DNA from: Opitutia bacterium
GTDB lineage: Bacteria; Verrucomicrobiota; Verrucomicrobiia; Opitutales; Opitutaceae
Reading direction: 5' to 3'
Length of the DNA stretch: 64,000 bases
NCBI GenBank assembly: GCA_947475065.1
Contig: CANJLB010000012.1
Span: 1 to 64,000, forward strand
The position numbers were made by a program, and so were the translations under genes. The notes under the pieces were generated by a model, which ran no database searches, was not told the DNA's origin, and was given only the letters and a program-made list of their open reading frames with translations. Positions 1-9,537 of this stretch are shown one piece after another; positions within the stretch are counted from its first letter, which is position 1; every line of letters begins with the position of its first letter.

Positions 1-555
1 AACCGCATGAGCGAGCTCAAGACGCTCTACGGTGATGTCACCAAGACCACCGGCGACCAGGCCAACTACAACACGGAGTTCACCGCGTTGCAGAGCCAGC
101 TCACCGCCATCGCGGCCGAAAAGTTCAACGGCAAGTCGCTGTTCGGCACCTCGACCAGCTCCGTCTCCGTGACGGAAGACGGCTCGACCAGCTCTGCAGT
201 CACCATCGCGGCGACTGACCTGTCGTCCAGCTCGAGCGGCGTCGGCGTCCTGACCGCCAACACCACGAGCACGTCCCTCGGCGTGGTCACCCTGACGAAC
301 ATCACCGACGCCATTGAGTCCGTTGCCACGATGCGCGCCGCCAACGGCGCCGGCCAGAGCCGCCTCGGCTTCGCCGGCAGCCTGCTCACCACGAACAAAG
401 CCAACCTCGAGGCTGCCAACAGCCGCATCGTTGACGTGGACGTGGCGCAGGAGTCCACGCAGCTCGCCCGCTGGAACACGCTCGTCCAAGCCGGCACGGC
501 CATGCTCGCGCAGGCCAACGGGTCGGCGCAAACCGCCCTGCGGTTGCTCCAGTAA
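1..555 (+). CDS. fliC: Flagellin, C-terminal part (gene starts upstream of window)
   Basis: Structural subunit of the flagellar filament, exported by the flagellar type III apparatus. The reading frame is open from base 1, so the N-terminal half lies outside the window; the ATG at 7 is internal. The last ~45 residues match the conserved C-terminal D1/D0 helix of flagellins (SRIVDVDVAQEST, then LVQAGTAMLAQAN and a final ALRLLQ). Before it lies a Ser/Thr-rich variable stretch (about residues 50-100 of the visible part), typical of the surface-exposed D2/D3 region. A strong hairpin terminator follows 40 bases after the stop, so this is the last gene of its transcript. The family assignment is firm; which paralogue it is cannot be told. 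Confidence 0.93.
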   Translation, partial: NRMSELKTLYGDVTKTTGDQANYNTEFTALQSQLTAIAAEKFNGKSLFGTSTSSVSVTEDGSTSSAVTIAATDLSSSSSGVGVLTANTTSTSLGVVTLTNITDAIESVATMRAANGAGQSRLGFAGSLLTTNKANLEAANSRIVDVDVAQESTQLARWNTLVQAGTAMLAQANGSAQTALRLLQ

Positions 556-595
556 GCCAACAGCCAGTTGATGACATCCTGAAAGGGTTCCTGGA

Positions 596-624
596 CCCCG
601 CCCGCCGCAAGGCGGGCGGGGTTT
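596..624 (+). terminator. Rho-independent terminator of flagellin gene
   Basis: An 11-bp perfect GC-rich stem (596-606 with 611-621) around a GCAA tetraloop is followed by TTT. It sits 40 bases after the flagellin stop. Confidence 0.85.
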
Positions 625-723
625 CCGGCGTTCACCCTTCATCGCCCTCGCCGCTTTCATCCGGCACCAACGCCGCACGGCGCAGGCTTGCCGCCCGTCG
701 TGCGATGCGCTTCCTTTTCCACC

Positions 724-1035
724 ATGCTCCTCGCGTGGACCACCGTAGCCAGCGCGGCCGATGCCGACCTGCTCGCCGCCGGGGCGATCGCGAGCGGTCA
801 CGCGGTCTGCGTGCAAATCGATGGTCCCGTCACGTCGCATTATCGCTGGCAGGGCGCACCGGAGCGAGCGGCGGAGATTCGGCTCACGTTCAAATTTTTG
901 CCCGACCGGCAGGCGGCGCTGGAGCAGTGGCTGCACGCGGTGCATCCTTACGCCGTGCCGGAATGGGTGGTCGTGCGGGCAGAACATGTCGGGGAAAAAT
1001 ACTTGTCATGGGCGCGCGCCAACGCTAACTCCTAA
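724..1035 (+). CDS. cutA: CutA-like divalent-ion tolerance protein
   Basis: Small trimeric PII-like-fold protein of the CutA1 family, linked to copper/divalent cation tolerance. The 103-aa product fits the usual ~105 aa. Diagnostic segments are the N-terminal strand LLAWTTVASAADADLLA, the central SHYRWQG (family consensus SxYxWxG) and the C-terminal HPYAVPEWVVV (family HPYEVPEI), ending in YLSWARAN. The ATG at 724 is chosen because the family starts directly at this first strand; a longer frame from a TTG at 688 would add 12 unmatched residues. The apparent signal peptide in that longer frame is therefore the first beta strand plus helix. The small basic protein gene follows after 35 bases. 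Confidence 0.85.
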   Translation: MLLAWTTVASAADADLLAAGAIASGHAVCVQIDGPVTSHYRWQGAPERAAEIRLTFKFLPDRQAALEQWLHAVHPYAVPEWVVVRAEHVGEKYLSWARANANS

Positions 1036-1070
1036 CCCTTTATTCAATCCGTCCCGCATTTTTACCAGCC

Positions 1071-1226
1071 ATGTCCCAGCACAAAAGCCTCCAAGGCGTC
1101 TCCGGCCTCGTCGTGAAACGCAACGTCCTCAAGCGCTTCGAGCGCGTCGCTATCCTCAAGAAGCGCGCGCAATGGAAGGAAGGCGACCGCGTGCAGGGTC
1201 TCCGCAAGACCAAGCCGGACGTCTGA
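1071..1226 (+). CDS. Small basic protein of the PVC-superphylum type
   Basis: A 51-aa, strongly basic protein beginning MSQHKSLQG and ending LRKTKPDV. Its length, its charge (many Lys/Arg) and the motifs KRNVLKRFERV and WKEGDRV match the small basic protein family (TIGR04137-type) conserved in Chlamydiae, Verrucomicrobia, Lentisphaerae and Planctomycetes, which has been proposed to bind rRNA. Its function has not been shown biochemically as far as I know. The gene begins at an ATG 35 bases after cutA. It is the best single taxonomic marker in the window. Assignment rests on motif memory, not on a search. Confidence 0.8.
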   Translation: MSQHKSLQGVSGLVVKRNVLKRFERVAILKKRAQWKEGDRVQGLRKTKPDV

Positions 1227-1301
1227 GCCTGCGGCTTTCGGCCGGTCCCACCGCCCGACCCGTCCGGCGGCGGGTTCGGCCGCGTTTCACCCTCCTTCCC
1301 C

Positions 1302-1928
1302 ATGCACGCATTGTTTGAGCAACTCATCGGCTGGTATCGGGGGGTGCTGGAAACTGACGGCTACCCGGTCATCGCGCTCCTGATGTTCATCGAGAGCACG
1401 TTCATTCCGCTGCCGAGCGAGCTCGTCATCCCCTTTGCCGCCCATCTCGCCTACACCCAAGGTGGCCTTAGCCTGCCGGGTATTGTCATTGCGGGTGCGC
1501 TTGGCTCATGGGCCGGGGCGACCGCCATGTATTGGGTTGCGCGCTGGGCGGGCCGGCCGCTCGTCATGCGGCATGGCAACAAATGCTTTGTGCCACCGGA
1601 CAAAGTGGAGCGGGCCGAACGCTGGGCGGCACATTATGGGAGCTTCGGGATTTTCGTGTCGCGACTGCTGCCGGTCGTGCGCCATCTTATCGGCATCCCC
1701 GCCGGCATCGTGCGGATGACCTACTGGAAGTTTTCGCTGCACACGCTGCTCGGCTCCGCCGTGTGGTGCGCGGTGCTCTGCTGGTTCGGCGTGAAGTTTG
1801 GCGACGACCTGAGCCGGTCCGAGAGCGTGGCCAAAACCGCCAGCCTCTGGATCGGCGGGGCGATGCTCGCGCTCGGCGCGATCTACTACGCCTTTGTCCA
1901 TCGTTTCATGCAGTCGGAAAAAAAATGA
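1302..1928 (+). CDS. DedA family inner-membrane protein
   Basis: A 208-aa polytopic membrane protein of the DedA/SNARE-associated family, implicated in lipid-carrier flipping and maintenance of membrane potential. Family marks are the N-terminal E(S/N)xxxPxPSE-type motif (FIESTFIPLPSELVIPFA, residues ~29-46), the central FGxFxSRxLPxxR-type motif (FGIFVSRLLPVVRHLIGIPAG) and four to five hydrophobic segments. The ATG lies 75 bases after the small basic protein stop, with no hairpin between them. The frame ends 34 bases before the convergent pseudouridine synthase. Substrate unknown. Confidence 0.88.
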   Translation: MHALFEQLIGWYRGVLETDGYPVIALLMFIESTFIPLPSELVIPFAAHLAYTQGGLSLPGIVIAGALGSWAGATAMYWVARWAGRPLVMRHGNKCFVPPDKVERAERWAAHYGSFGIFVSRLLPVVRHLIGIPAGIVRMTYWKFSLHTLLGSAVWCAVLCWFGVKFGDDLSRSESVAKTASLWIGGAMLALGAIYYAFVHRFMQSEKK

Positions 1929-1962
1929 TTCCCGACGGGGCCGGCATCCGGTGCGCCCCGCA

Positions 1963-2823
1963 TCAGACAATGTCCAGCCCCATCCGCTCGCGGCAGAACC
2001 GGCGAATGTCGTCGGCCAGCGGCGCGGTGAATATTTTCGGCGCGCCCGCCCCCGTCAGGTCAATCTCGGCGCAGTGCAGCGCCTGACGCGGGAGGATGAG
2101 CCTGGCGGCAAGCGCCGGCGTCCAGCCGTGGTCAATGAACTCAAGGTAAAGCCGCGCGTCGGGGCCGTAGATCTTGTCGCCGACGACCGGGTGACCGAGC
2201 CAGTGCGCATGGGCGCGGATCTGGTGCTTGCGGCCCGTTTCGGGCCGGGCGCACGCCAGCGTGAAGCCGCCGCCCGCCGCCTGCGGCTCGAAACGCGTGA
2301 CGGCCGGCTTCCCATCAGGCCGCACGCAAGTCTTGATGAAAACCGGCGTCGTGATGTCGTCACCGAGCGGCTGGTTCACCGTCACGGTCTCCTGCAAAAT
2401 GCCGGTGAGGATCGTACGATAGCTTTTGGCCACCCGTCGCTCCTGCATCGCGCGCTGGAGGCGCGACGCCATCGCCGCGTCCTTTGCCAGCACGACGACG
2501 CCGCTCGTCTCGCGGTCGAGCCGGAAAATGAGATGCATCGCCGGCAGCCCGGTGTGCTCACGCAGTGCGCCGACGAGGCTCGACCACGGGCCGGCCTTCG
2601 ACGGGTGGCAGACGACGTCACCGGGCTTGTTGACGACGAGCAGGCGCTCGTCCTCATGGAGGATCCAGCCGCTCAGCTCGTCCGGCGCGATCATCCGCAC
2701 GGGGCCGATGCGCGTGCGGCGCGGCCACGCGCACGCCCGAATCGGGTAGTCGGGCCCGGCCACAGGCAGCTGGCCGGCCATCGGGCCGACACTCGCGGCC
2801 GGGTTCACGCCGGCCGTGCTCAC
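1963..2823 (-). CDS. RluA/RluD-family RNA pseudouridine synthase
   Basis: Isomerises uridine to pseudouridine in rRNA or tRNA. Motif II reads FRLDRETSG (residues 100-108) with the catalytic Asp at about 103; the family usually has HRLDxxTSG. The upstream motif VVNKPGDVVCHPS (64-75) and the closing KHQIRAH segment also fit. No N-terminal S4 domain is present. The annotated start is a GTG whose GTGA overlaps the stop of the upstream SDR gene, implying translational coupling; internal ATGs at residues 15 and 44 are alternatives because the first ~45 residues are not typical of the family. Which RNA site is modified cannot be told. Confidence 0.88.
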   Translation of the reverse strand: MSTAGVNPAASVGPMAGQLPVAGPDYPIRACAWPRRTRIGPVRMIAPDELSGWILHEDERLLVVNKPGDVVCHPSKAGPWSSLVGALREHTGLPAMHLIFRLDRETSGVVVLAKDAAMASRLQRAMQERRVAKSYRTILTGILQETVTVNQPLGDDITTPVFIKTCVRPDGKPAVTRFEPQAAGGGFTLACARPETGRKHQIRAHAHWLGHPVVGDKIYGPDARLYLEFIDHGWTPALAARLILPRQALHCAEIDLTGAGAPKIFTAPLADDIRRFCRERMGLDIV

Positions 2824-3647
2824 GGCGGGGACGGCCTGATTTGTTTAAGCCGGTATTTTTTCAACATGACCGCGCTGCCGCGCGCGGCGAGCGGCTTCGG
2901 CACCCGGGCGCTGAACATGACGAGCGCCTTGTTTTTCCAGCCGGTCACCACCTGCGCCCGCCCCGCCGCCAGCGCGCGGAACGATGCGTCCACGACCTCG
3001 TCGCACGTCATGCTCAGCGCGTCCGGCACGCTGCCCAACTGCATCCCGGCGCGCTGCGAGAAATTTGTCGCCGTCGGCCCCGGACATACGGCGAGAGCGC
3101 GCACGCCGGTGCCGCGCAGCTCCTCGTTGAGCGCCAGGCTCCAATGCAGGAGAAACGCCTTGGTCGCGCCATAGGTCGCCATGTAGGCCGTGGGCTGGAA
3201 GGCCGCCGTCGAGGCGAGGTTCATGATCGCGCCGCCGCGCGTCTTGAGCCCGGGCAGCAGCAGGCCGGTGAGGTGAACGACGGCGCGCACGTTGAGATCC
3301 ACCATGCCGAGCTGGTGTTCCAGCGATGGGGCGGGGAATTTTCCGTAGGAGCCAAAGCCGCTGTTGTTGATGAGCAGCACACGGCCGGCAGGCGCGGCCT
3401 CGCGCAGCCAGGCTGACACTTGGCCGGCACCGCCGACGACTTCAGAAGATTTTTCCAAATCGCACGCGATGTGGCGCAGCTGATGCTCCGGGAGATTTAT
3501 GTCAGGTTTGTTACGAGAAAGATTGCAAATGCACGCCGCCGGATTCAGTTTCGCCGTGTGCTCGATCAACGCTTTCCCCAAGCCCGAGGATCCGCCGGTC
3601 ACGATGACGGCGACGAAGGAGCGAAGCGTCTCTGGGATGGAAGGCAT
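2820..3647 (-). CDS. Short-chain dehydrogenase/reductase (SDR)
   Basis: A 275-aa NAD(P)-dependent oxidoreductase of the classical SDR superfamily. Visible are the Rossmann glycine motif TGGSSGLG (17-24), NNSG (94-97; the family usually has NNAG), catalytic Ser near 146 (NLAST) and the YxxxK pair Tyr159/Lys163 (YGATK). The CPGPT segment after the active site (about 188-192) is also typical. The gene overlaps the downstream pseudouridine synthase by 4 bases (GTGA). It is divergent from the HPF gene, with only 66 bases between the starts, so both promoters lie there. Substrate unknown. Confidence 0.88.
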   Translation of the reverse strand: MPSIPETLRSFVAVIVTGGSSGLGKALIEHTAKLNPAACICNLSRNKPDINLPEHQLRHIACDLEKSSEVVGGAGQVSAWLREAAPAGRVLLINNSGFGSYGKFPAPSLEHQLGMVDLNVRAVVHLTGLLLPGLKTRGGAIMNLASTAAFQPTAYMATYGATKAFLLHWSLALNEELRGTGVRALAVCPGPTATNFSQRAGMQLGSVPDALSMTCDEVVDASFRALAAGRAQVVTGWKNKALVMFSARVPKPLAARGSAVMLKKYRLKQIRPSPP

Positions 3648-3713
3648 GGCGAGGCGGTGTGTGATTTTTCACGGGCGGATTTTCCGCCCATAACCCAAAC
3701 GGAATCCGAAATC

Positions 3714-4091
3714 ATGAACAAACACAACCAACCAAGCGAAGTGATCGTGTCCGGCATCCATCTCGAACTCACCCCCTCGATCAAAACCTTTGTGCAGGAA
3801 AAAACCGCCCGGCTGTTCCGTCACGAGGAGCGCATCATCCGCGCCCGCGTGGAGATCGAATGCGACCCACGGCAGGATGTGAAGCATCGTTTTACAGCCA
3901 AAGGGCACCTCGCCCTCAACGGCCCTGCGCTCAATGTCGCAGTCGCAGCTGAAGAATGCCACAAGGCCATCGCGCTGCTGGTGGACAAGCTCGACCGCAT
4001 GCTCGGCCGCCGCGCCAAGTTGTTCAAGGCCAAGCGCCACGATCTCCACGCCGTTGAGTGGGCCGATGTCGCCCTGCCCAAAGCAGTGTGA
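3714..4091 (+). CDS. hpf: Ribosome hibernation promoting factor (HPF/RaiA family, short form)
   Basis: A 125-aa protein that binds the 30S decoding centre of stalled ribosomes and favours hibernation. The fold is recognisable from VSGIHLELTPSIKTFVQEKTARLFRHEERI at the N-terminus (family VxGxxxxxTxAlxxYvxeKl), the central RFTAKGHLAL strand and the DLxxAIdxLvdKLxRqL-type helix (CHKAIALLVDKLDRMLGRRAKLFK). It lacks the C-terminal dimerisation domain of long HPF. The start is the ATG at 714 of this kilobase, preceded by an A-rich stretch. A bidirectional terminator follows. Confidence 0.9.
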   Translation: MNKHNQPSEVIVSGIHLELTPSIKTFVQEKTARLFRHEERIIRARVEIECDPRQDVKHRFTAKGHLALNGPALNVAVAAEECHKAIALLVDKLDRMLGRRAKLFKAKRHDLHAVEWADVALPKAV

Positions 4092-4131
4092 GCCGCCTCC
4101 GCACGCCCGTTCTCTCCCGGATTAAAAAACC

Positions 4132-4157
4132 AAGCCCGCCGTTCCTCCGGCGGGCTT
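4132..4157. terminator. Bidirectional hairpin terminator between hpf and tRNA-Arg
   Basis: A 9-bp stem (AAGCCCGCC, 4132-4140, with GGCGGGCTT, 4149-4157) is flanked by AAAAAA on the left and TTTTT on the right. It can end both the rightward hpf transcript and the leftward tRNA-Arg transcript. Confidence 0.88.
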
Positions 4158-4171
4158 TTTGCAGTTGAAAT

Positions 4172-4248
<77 letters not shown>

Positions 4249-4450
4249 GTAAAGGAACAATAGCAAGCAGGTGACCGTCGCTGGCGCAAGCGCGAAGTTT
4301 GCCGCCGATCCTGCGGCGGCCGATAATCAGCCCAACTTTCCGGTCAATTGCCCATGCAAAATAATTGCTGGACATGACGGAACAAACCGGTTTCCTTTAC
4401 GACTAATCGCGTAACAGCGCCATCACTTCTCCCTGCAACCTAAATCCTAA

Positions 4451-5077
4451 ATGAAAAAGACACTCATTAAATCCCTCATCGTCGCCATCACTTGTTTTGG
4501 CGCAGTCGCCGCCCAGGCCCAAGCCGTCAAAATCTTGTCGTTTAACGGCGCCAAGGTGAATGCGGGCTACTACAAATCTCAGCAGCTTGCCACTGCGCTT
4601 GGGATTAAGAAGGCGAGTGCCGAGCAGGTGATCCTCGATCAGCAGAAACAGCTCCAGCAGCTTTCTGTCGATTTTCAGGCGATTTCCGCCCAATACAAGG
4701 CTACGCCGGAAACCGACGCCAGCAAAAGAGCAGCTTTGAACAACGATGCCACGCTGAAAAGCGAAACTTTCAACAAAACGCAAGAAAACCTCCAACGGAC
4801 GATCAAGAATGAGCAGGATCTCCTAGACAAGCAGAACGCTGCCGCTCAGCAAGAGGTGGTTTCCGACATCATCGGCGCCGCCAACATTGTGGCCAAACGC
4901 GAAAAAGCGACCGTCGTGCTGGACATGAACAATGTCGTTTACATTGATACCGCCTTGGCGATGGACATTACTGACGCTGTTCTGACCGAGTTGAACAAGG
5001 GTCACGAAAAAGACGTCGTCAAGCCCGCTGAGGTGAAGCCGGCCGATGCCAAGCCCGCCACGACTCCTGCGAAATAA
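4451..5077 (+). CDS. OmpH/Skp-like periplasmic chaperone
   Basis: A 208-aa secreted, helix-rich protein resembling Skp/OmpH chaperones, which hold unfolded outer-membrane proteins in the periplasm. A clear signal peptide (KK then LIVAITCFGAVAAQAQA) occupies residues 1-25. After a short strand (VKILSFNGAKV) come long Gln/Lys-rich coiled-coil helices (about 55-135), and a typical Skp end of VVLDMNNVVYIDTALAMDITDAVLTELNK. The C-terminal 25 residues are a Lys/Pro/Ala repeat tail (KPAEVKPADAKPA). Its base composition is clearly lower in GC than its neighbours, as often seen for highly expressed Lys-rich proteins. A terminator follows. Confidence 0.82.
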   Translation: MKKTLIKSLIVAITCFGAVAAQAQAVKILSFNGAKVNAGYYKSQQLATALGIKKASAEQVILDQQKQLQQLSVDFQAISAQYKATPETDASKRAALNNDATLKSETFNKTQENLQRTIKNEQDLLDKQNAAAQQEVVSDIIGAANIVAKREKATVVLDMNNVVYIDTALAMDITDAVLTELNKGHEKDVVKPAEVKPADAKPATTPAK

Positions 5078-5106
5078 TCATCGCCTGATTCGTCGGCAAG
5101 AATTCA

Positions 5107-5139
5107 CCCGTTCCGCACCTTGCGGAGCGGGTTTTTTTT
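5107..5139 (+). terminator. Rho-independent terminator after ompH-like gene
   Basis: A CCCGTTCCGC / GCGGAGCGGG stem with one G-T pair is followed by eight T residues, 30 bases after the stop. Confidence 0.9.
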
Positions 5140-5301
5140 GCTAAATGCCTTCCATCCAGTCTTTAGCACGGCTTAAAGGCACCCATTGAGTTTGGGTCGA
5201 AGTGCCGTCACCCATTCTTAACGCATTCAGGCCAGTTCCGGCTTCTCCTATGGCCAGATTTTTCGCAAGCTTTCGCCGCCATCGCGTACCAGATCTCGGC
5301 C

Positions 5302-6102
5302 ATGACCACAATTATCTCAGCTGCCCTCCCCATATCACGCCGCCCCGCGCTCGTGGATCGTGTGCTGGCCGGCACCCTGACCGGGCATGGTTACGCGCTG
5401 CGCCTCGCCACCGGCACGGATGACGTGCGTGCGGCACAGGCGCTTCGCTTCAGGGTATTCAATGTTGAGCTAAACGAAGGACTCACCGCCTCTTACTCCA
5501 CCGGACTCGATGCCGACCGCTTCGACCCGGTGTGCGACCACCTGTTGGTAACGGTGGAAGTGACCGGTGAAGTCATCGGCACCTACCGCCTCCAAACCGG
5601 GGCACAGGCGGCGGCGCACCACGGCTACTACAGTGCACAGGAATTTGATTTCTCACCCTACGAGCCCTTGCGTGGCAAATTGGTCGAGCTTGGCCGTGCC
5701 TGCGTCCACGTTGAGCACCGTAACCGCGCCGTGCTTGGCCTGCTCTGGAAAGGCATCGCCGACTATGCGCGCGCGCGCGGCGGGCGCTGGCTCGTCGGCT
5801 GCAGCTCGCTTACCTCGCAGGAACCGGCTGACGGCGCGGCCATGCTCGCGGCCTTCACCCCCAAATACCTCGCGCCAGACCCGTTCCGCACCAATCCGCT
5901 CCCTGCCGTGGCCTGCCCGCTCGACCGGGTGACCTTGCCCCCACCACGCGTGCCCAAGCTCCTCGCCGCCTACCTGTCGCTCGGCGCGAAAATCTGCGAC
6001 GCGCCGGCGATTGACCGCGAGTTCAGGACGATTGATTTTCTCACACTGCTCGACCTGGACACACTTTCGGCCGAAACCGTGGTGAGATATTTGCGCGGTT
6101 GA
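5302..6102 (+). CDS. GNAT-type N-acyltransferase of the OlsB/hemolysin family
   Basis: A 266-aa member of the Acetyltransf_5 (COG3176) family, whose best-known members transfer a 3-hydroxyacyl chain from ACP to ornithine in ornithine-lipid synthesis. Hallmarks are [14 protein letters not shown] (46-59), CDHLLV, VIGTYRL (about 90-96), [12 protein letters not shown] (about 130-141) and the C-terminal [24 protein letters not shown]. No adjacent OlsA-type PlsC acyltransferase is seen, so the complete ornithine-lipid pathway cannot be claimed from this window. The start is the ATG at 5302; upstream in-frame sequence does not resemble the family. Confidence 0.85.
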   Translation: MTTIISAALPISRRPALVDRVLAGTLTGHGYALRLATGTDDVRAAQALRFRVFNVELNEGLTASYSTGLDADRFDPVCDHLLVTVEVTGEVIGTYRLQTGAQAAAHHGYYSAQEFDFSPYEPLRGKLVELGRACVHVEHRNRAVLGLLWKGIADYARARGGRWLVGCSSLTSQEPADGAAMLAAFTPKYLAPDPFRTNPLPAVACPLDRVTLPPPRVPKLLAAYLSLGAKICDAPAIDREFRTIDFLTLLDLDTLSAETVVRYLRG

Positions 6103-6229
6103 AAGCCTTCTGCCTCCCGGCCGCGGTGGCAACGACGCAGGAAATGGGGTGCTCCAACACATACGCGGGCATCGGCAGGCTCTCCGCTGTCTTGCGGTTC
6201 GCGCGCCAGCCCTCTTTACTCGGCAGCGC

Positions 6230-7606
<1,377 letters not shown>

Positions 7607-7760
7607 ATTTGCTTCATCAATGAAGATGACAACGTCAATCCCCGCTGCGCAAGCGTCCGCGATGGCGTGATCGGTTCGGCTTGGGTCATGCGACGAGTGT
7701 CGCCGAGAATCGCGGCGAGACAACGGATAATTTCACTCATCCATGCCGGCGAGTTTATCA

Positions 7761-7830
7761 CGGAAACGCTGAAGGACGGAACACGGAGGGGGCTGTTCCG
7801 CAGTTTCGCCCTTCCGCGTTCCGCGATCTT
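7761..7830. repeat. Imperfect palindromic repeat between convergent genes
   Basis: CGGAAACGCTGAAGGACGG followed by ACACGGAGG is partly mirrored by CCTTCCGCGTTCCGCG. The same opening string recurs at 53447-53475 after the polyprenyl synthetase. Both copies lie between convergent genes and may act as terminators. The rest of the 250-base gap 7607-7856 shows no gene I can support. Confidence 0.6.
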
Positions 7831-7856
7831 TCCACCATCCGTAGTCAAATTCCTAA

Positions 7857-8249
7857 CTATTCCTCGCCTGCCCGGCCACGCCCGGCCTTGATGCCGGCCC
7901 GATGCCGCTTGTCGGCGACTTGCTTCAGCTTTTGCCCGTAGCTCTTTTTGCGGTTGCGGCGGCGTGCCTGTTCGAACGCCGACCGCCGCGCGTGCTCGGC
8001 CGCGCGGCGCCGGCCTTCCAGTTTCGCCACCAGCTCAGCCCACGCCAGCTCGCGGTTGGCGACCTGCGAGCGTTCACGCTGACAGCGCACCTCCAAACCG
8101 GTCGGGCGGTGGCGCAGCAGGACCGTCGAGGAGGTCTTGTTGATCTTCTGCCCACCGGGGCCCGAGCCGCGGACGAATTGCTCCTCCACGTCGGCCGGGC
8201 GCAGGCCAAGGGCCCCGAACCGGTCCAGAATTTGGCTTGGTAAATCCAT
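7857..8249 (-). CDS. RF-1-domain (GGQ) peptidyl-tRNA hydrolase-like protein
   Basis: A 130-aa protein with only the catalytic domain of class I release factors. The GGQ motif lies in RGSGPGGQKINKTSSTVLLRH (about 28-48), and the domain continues as PTGLEVRCQRERSQVANRELA. The tail is very basic (RRNRKKSYGQKLKQVADKRHRAG). Small GGQ proteins such as ArfB (YaeJ) or the C12orf65 type rescue stalled ribosomes; this short form with basic tail fits that role, but the exact subfamily is not certain. The ATG at 8249 is chosen because the domain begins right after it; the upstream in-frame extension has no similarity. Convergent with hemL. Confidence 0.85.
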   Translation of the reverse strand: MDLPSQILDRFGALGLRPADVEEQFVRGSGPGGQKINKTSSTVLLRHRPTGLEVRCQRERSQVANRELAWAELVAKLEGRRRAAEHARRSAFEQARRRNRKKSYGQKLKQVADKRHRAGIKAGRGRAGEE

Positions 8250-8430
8250 GCTGCCCCTGCTTTTCTCGATGAAACACTTCCGGTGCAAGCGAGTCTTATC
8301 CGCTTGGCCCTTTTTTCTTTCCTTATATTTCCCGCTCAAGTCTCTCTCCGCTCCGGTTTGCCCTGTTTCACATCTCCTGATTTCTGCCTCTTTTCCTCCT
8401 TCAAAAACCTTCATTGATCCTCCAAACATT

Positions 8431-9420
8431 ATGTCCTCTTCCCCGCTGACCGGCCCTGCCTGGGCCCAGAAACTTCGCGATGAAATCGGGCAGGCTGTCA
8501 TCGGCCAGCACGGGGTCGTTGAGCGCCTGCTTGTCGCCCTGCTCGCCAACGGCCATGTCCTCCTGGAGGGCATGCCGGGCCTCGCCAAGACACTGCTCGT
8601 CCGCTCGCTCGGCTCCGCCCTCGGCGTGCAGTTCGAACGCATCCAGTTCACGCCCGACCTGCTGCCCAGCGACGTCGTCGGCACCATGATCTACTCGCCC
8701 AAGGACGGTGCGTTCAGCCCACATCACGGCCCGATTTTTGCCAATCTGCTGCTCGCCGACGAAATCAACCGCGCACCGGCCAAGGTGCAGAGCGCGCTGC
8801 TTGAAGCCATGCAGGAGCGGCAGGTGACCATCGGCGGGCAGACGCATGCGTTGCCAAAGCCATTTTTCGTGATGGCCACGCAAAACCCCATCGAACAGGA
8901 GGGCACCTATCCGCTGCCCGAGGCGCAGACAGACCGATTTCTCTTCAAGCTCATCGTGGACTACCCCGCGCCCGCCGACGAGGCCGCGATGCTCCAGCGT
9001 TGGGGACAGGTCACCCAGCAGCCCATGCTGCGCGCCGTCTCGGGCGGCGAGGAACTGCTCAACCTCCGCCGCGCCGTTGACCAGATCCACGTCGCGCCCG
9101 CCGTGCAGGGCTACATTCTCGCGCTCGTGCGCGCCACCCGCGACCGGGCCACACCGGCCGCCGGGGCCATGCGCAAACGTCAGCTCACTTTCGGCGCGTC
9201 GCCGCGTGCGTCACTCGCACTCTACCAGTCCGGCCGGGCCCTCGCGTGGCTCCGCGGCGAGGATTTCGTCAGCCCCGCGCTGGTGCAGGAGCTCGCCCCT
9301 GATGTGCTCCGCCACCGCATCGGCCTCACCTACGAGGCGGAAGCCGAGGAGATGACCGCCGACAAAATCGTTGCGCAAGTCGTCGAAACGACCCAAGTGC
9401 CGGCCCACGCGCACGCCTGA
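8431..9420 (+). CDS. MoxR-type AAA+ ATPase, first gene of a Bat operon
   Basis: A 329-aa AAA+ chaperone-like ATPase (AAA_3 type), thought to assist maturation of partner VWA proteins. Walker A is GMPGLAKT (47-54) and Walker B is LLLADEINRA (106-115), followed by MQERQVTIGG and ATQNPIEQEGTYPLPEAQTDRF, all typical of MoxR. The ATG at 8431 gives the family start; upstream in-frame sequence to 8137 is unrelated. It leads a co-directional series with DUF58, BatA, BatB and BatD genes, as in the known moxR-bat arrangement. Confidence 0.93.
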   Translation: MSSSPLTGPAWAQKLRDEIGQAVIGQHGVVERLLVALLANGHVLLEGMPGLAKTLLVRSLGSALGVQFERIQFTPDLLPSDVVGTMIYSPKDGAFSPHHGPIFANLLLADEINRAPAKVQSALLEAMQERQVTIGGQTHALPKPFFVMATQNPIEQEGTYPLPEAQTDRFLFKLIVDYPAPADEAAMLQRWGQVTQQPMLRAVSGGEELLNLRRAVDQIHVAPAVQGYILALVRATRDRATPAAGAMRKRQLTFGASPRASLALYQSGRALAWLRGEDFVSPALVQELAPDVLRHRIGLTYEAEAEEMTADKIVAQVVETTQVPAHAHA

Positions 9421-9537
9421 TTCCGAATCCTGCCCTTCCTCCTTCGCCCAGCCTTCTCCTCCTTTGCCTGCCTGGCGTTTCCGTCAGGCCCGACGAAAGG
9501 GAAGAAACCATGGGCCAGCAGAAGATTCCTCCCGTCC

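Noticed and set aside
1894-3174. Rightward 426-codon frame opposite the pseudouridine synthase and SDR genes
   Set aside because: Both reverse-strand genes have clear catalytic motifs; the frame is Arg-rich and without similarity.
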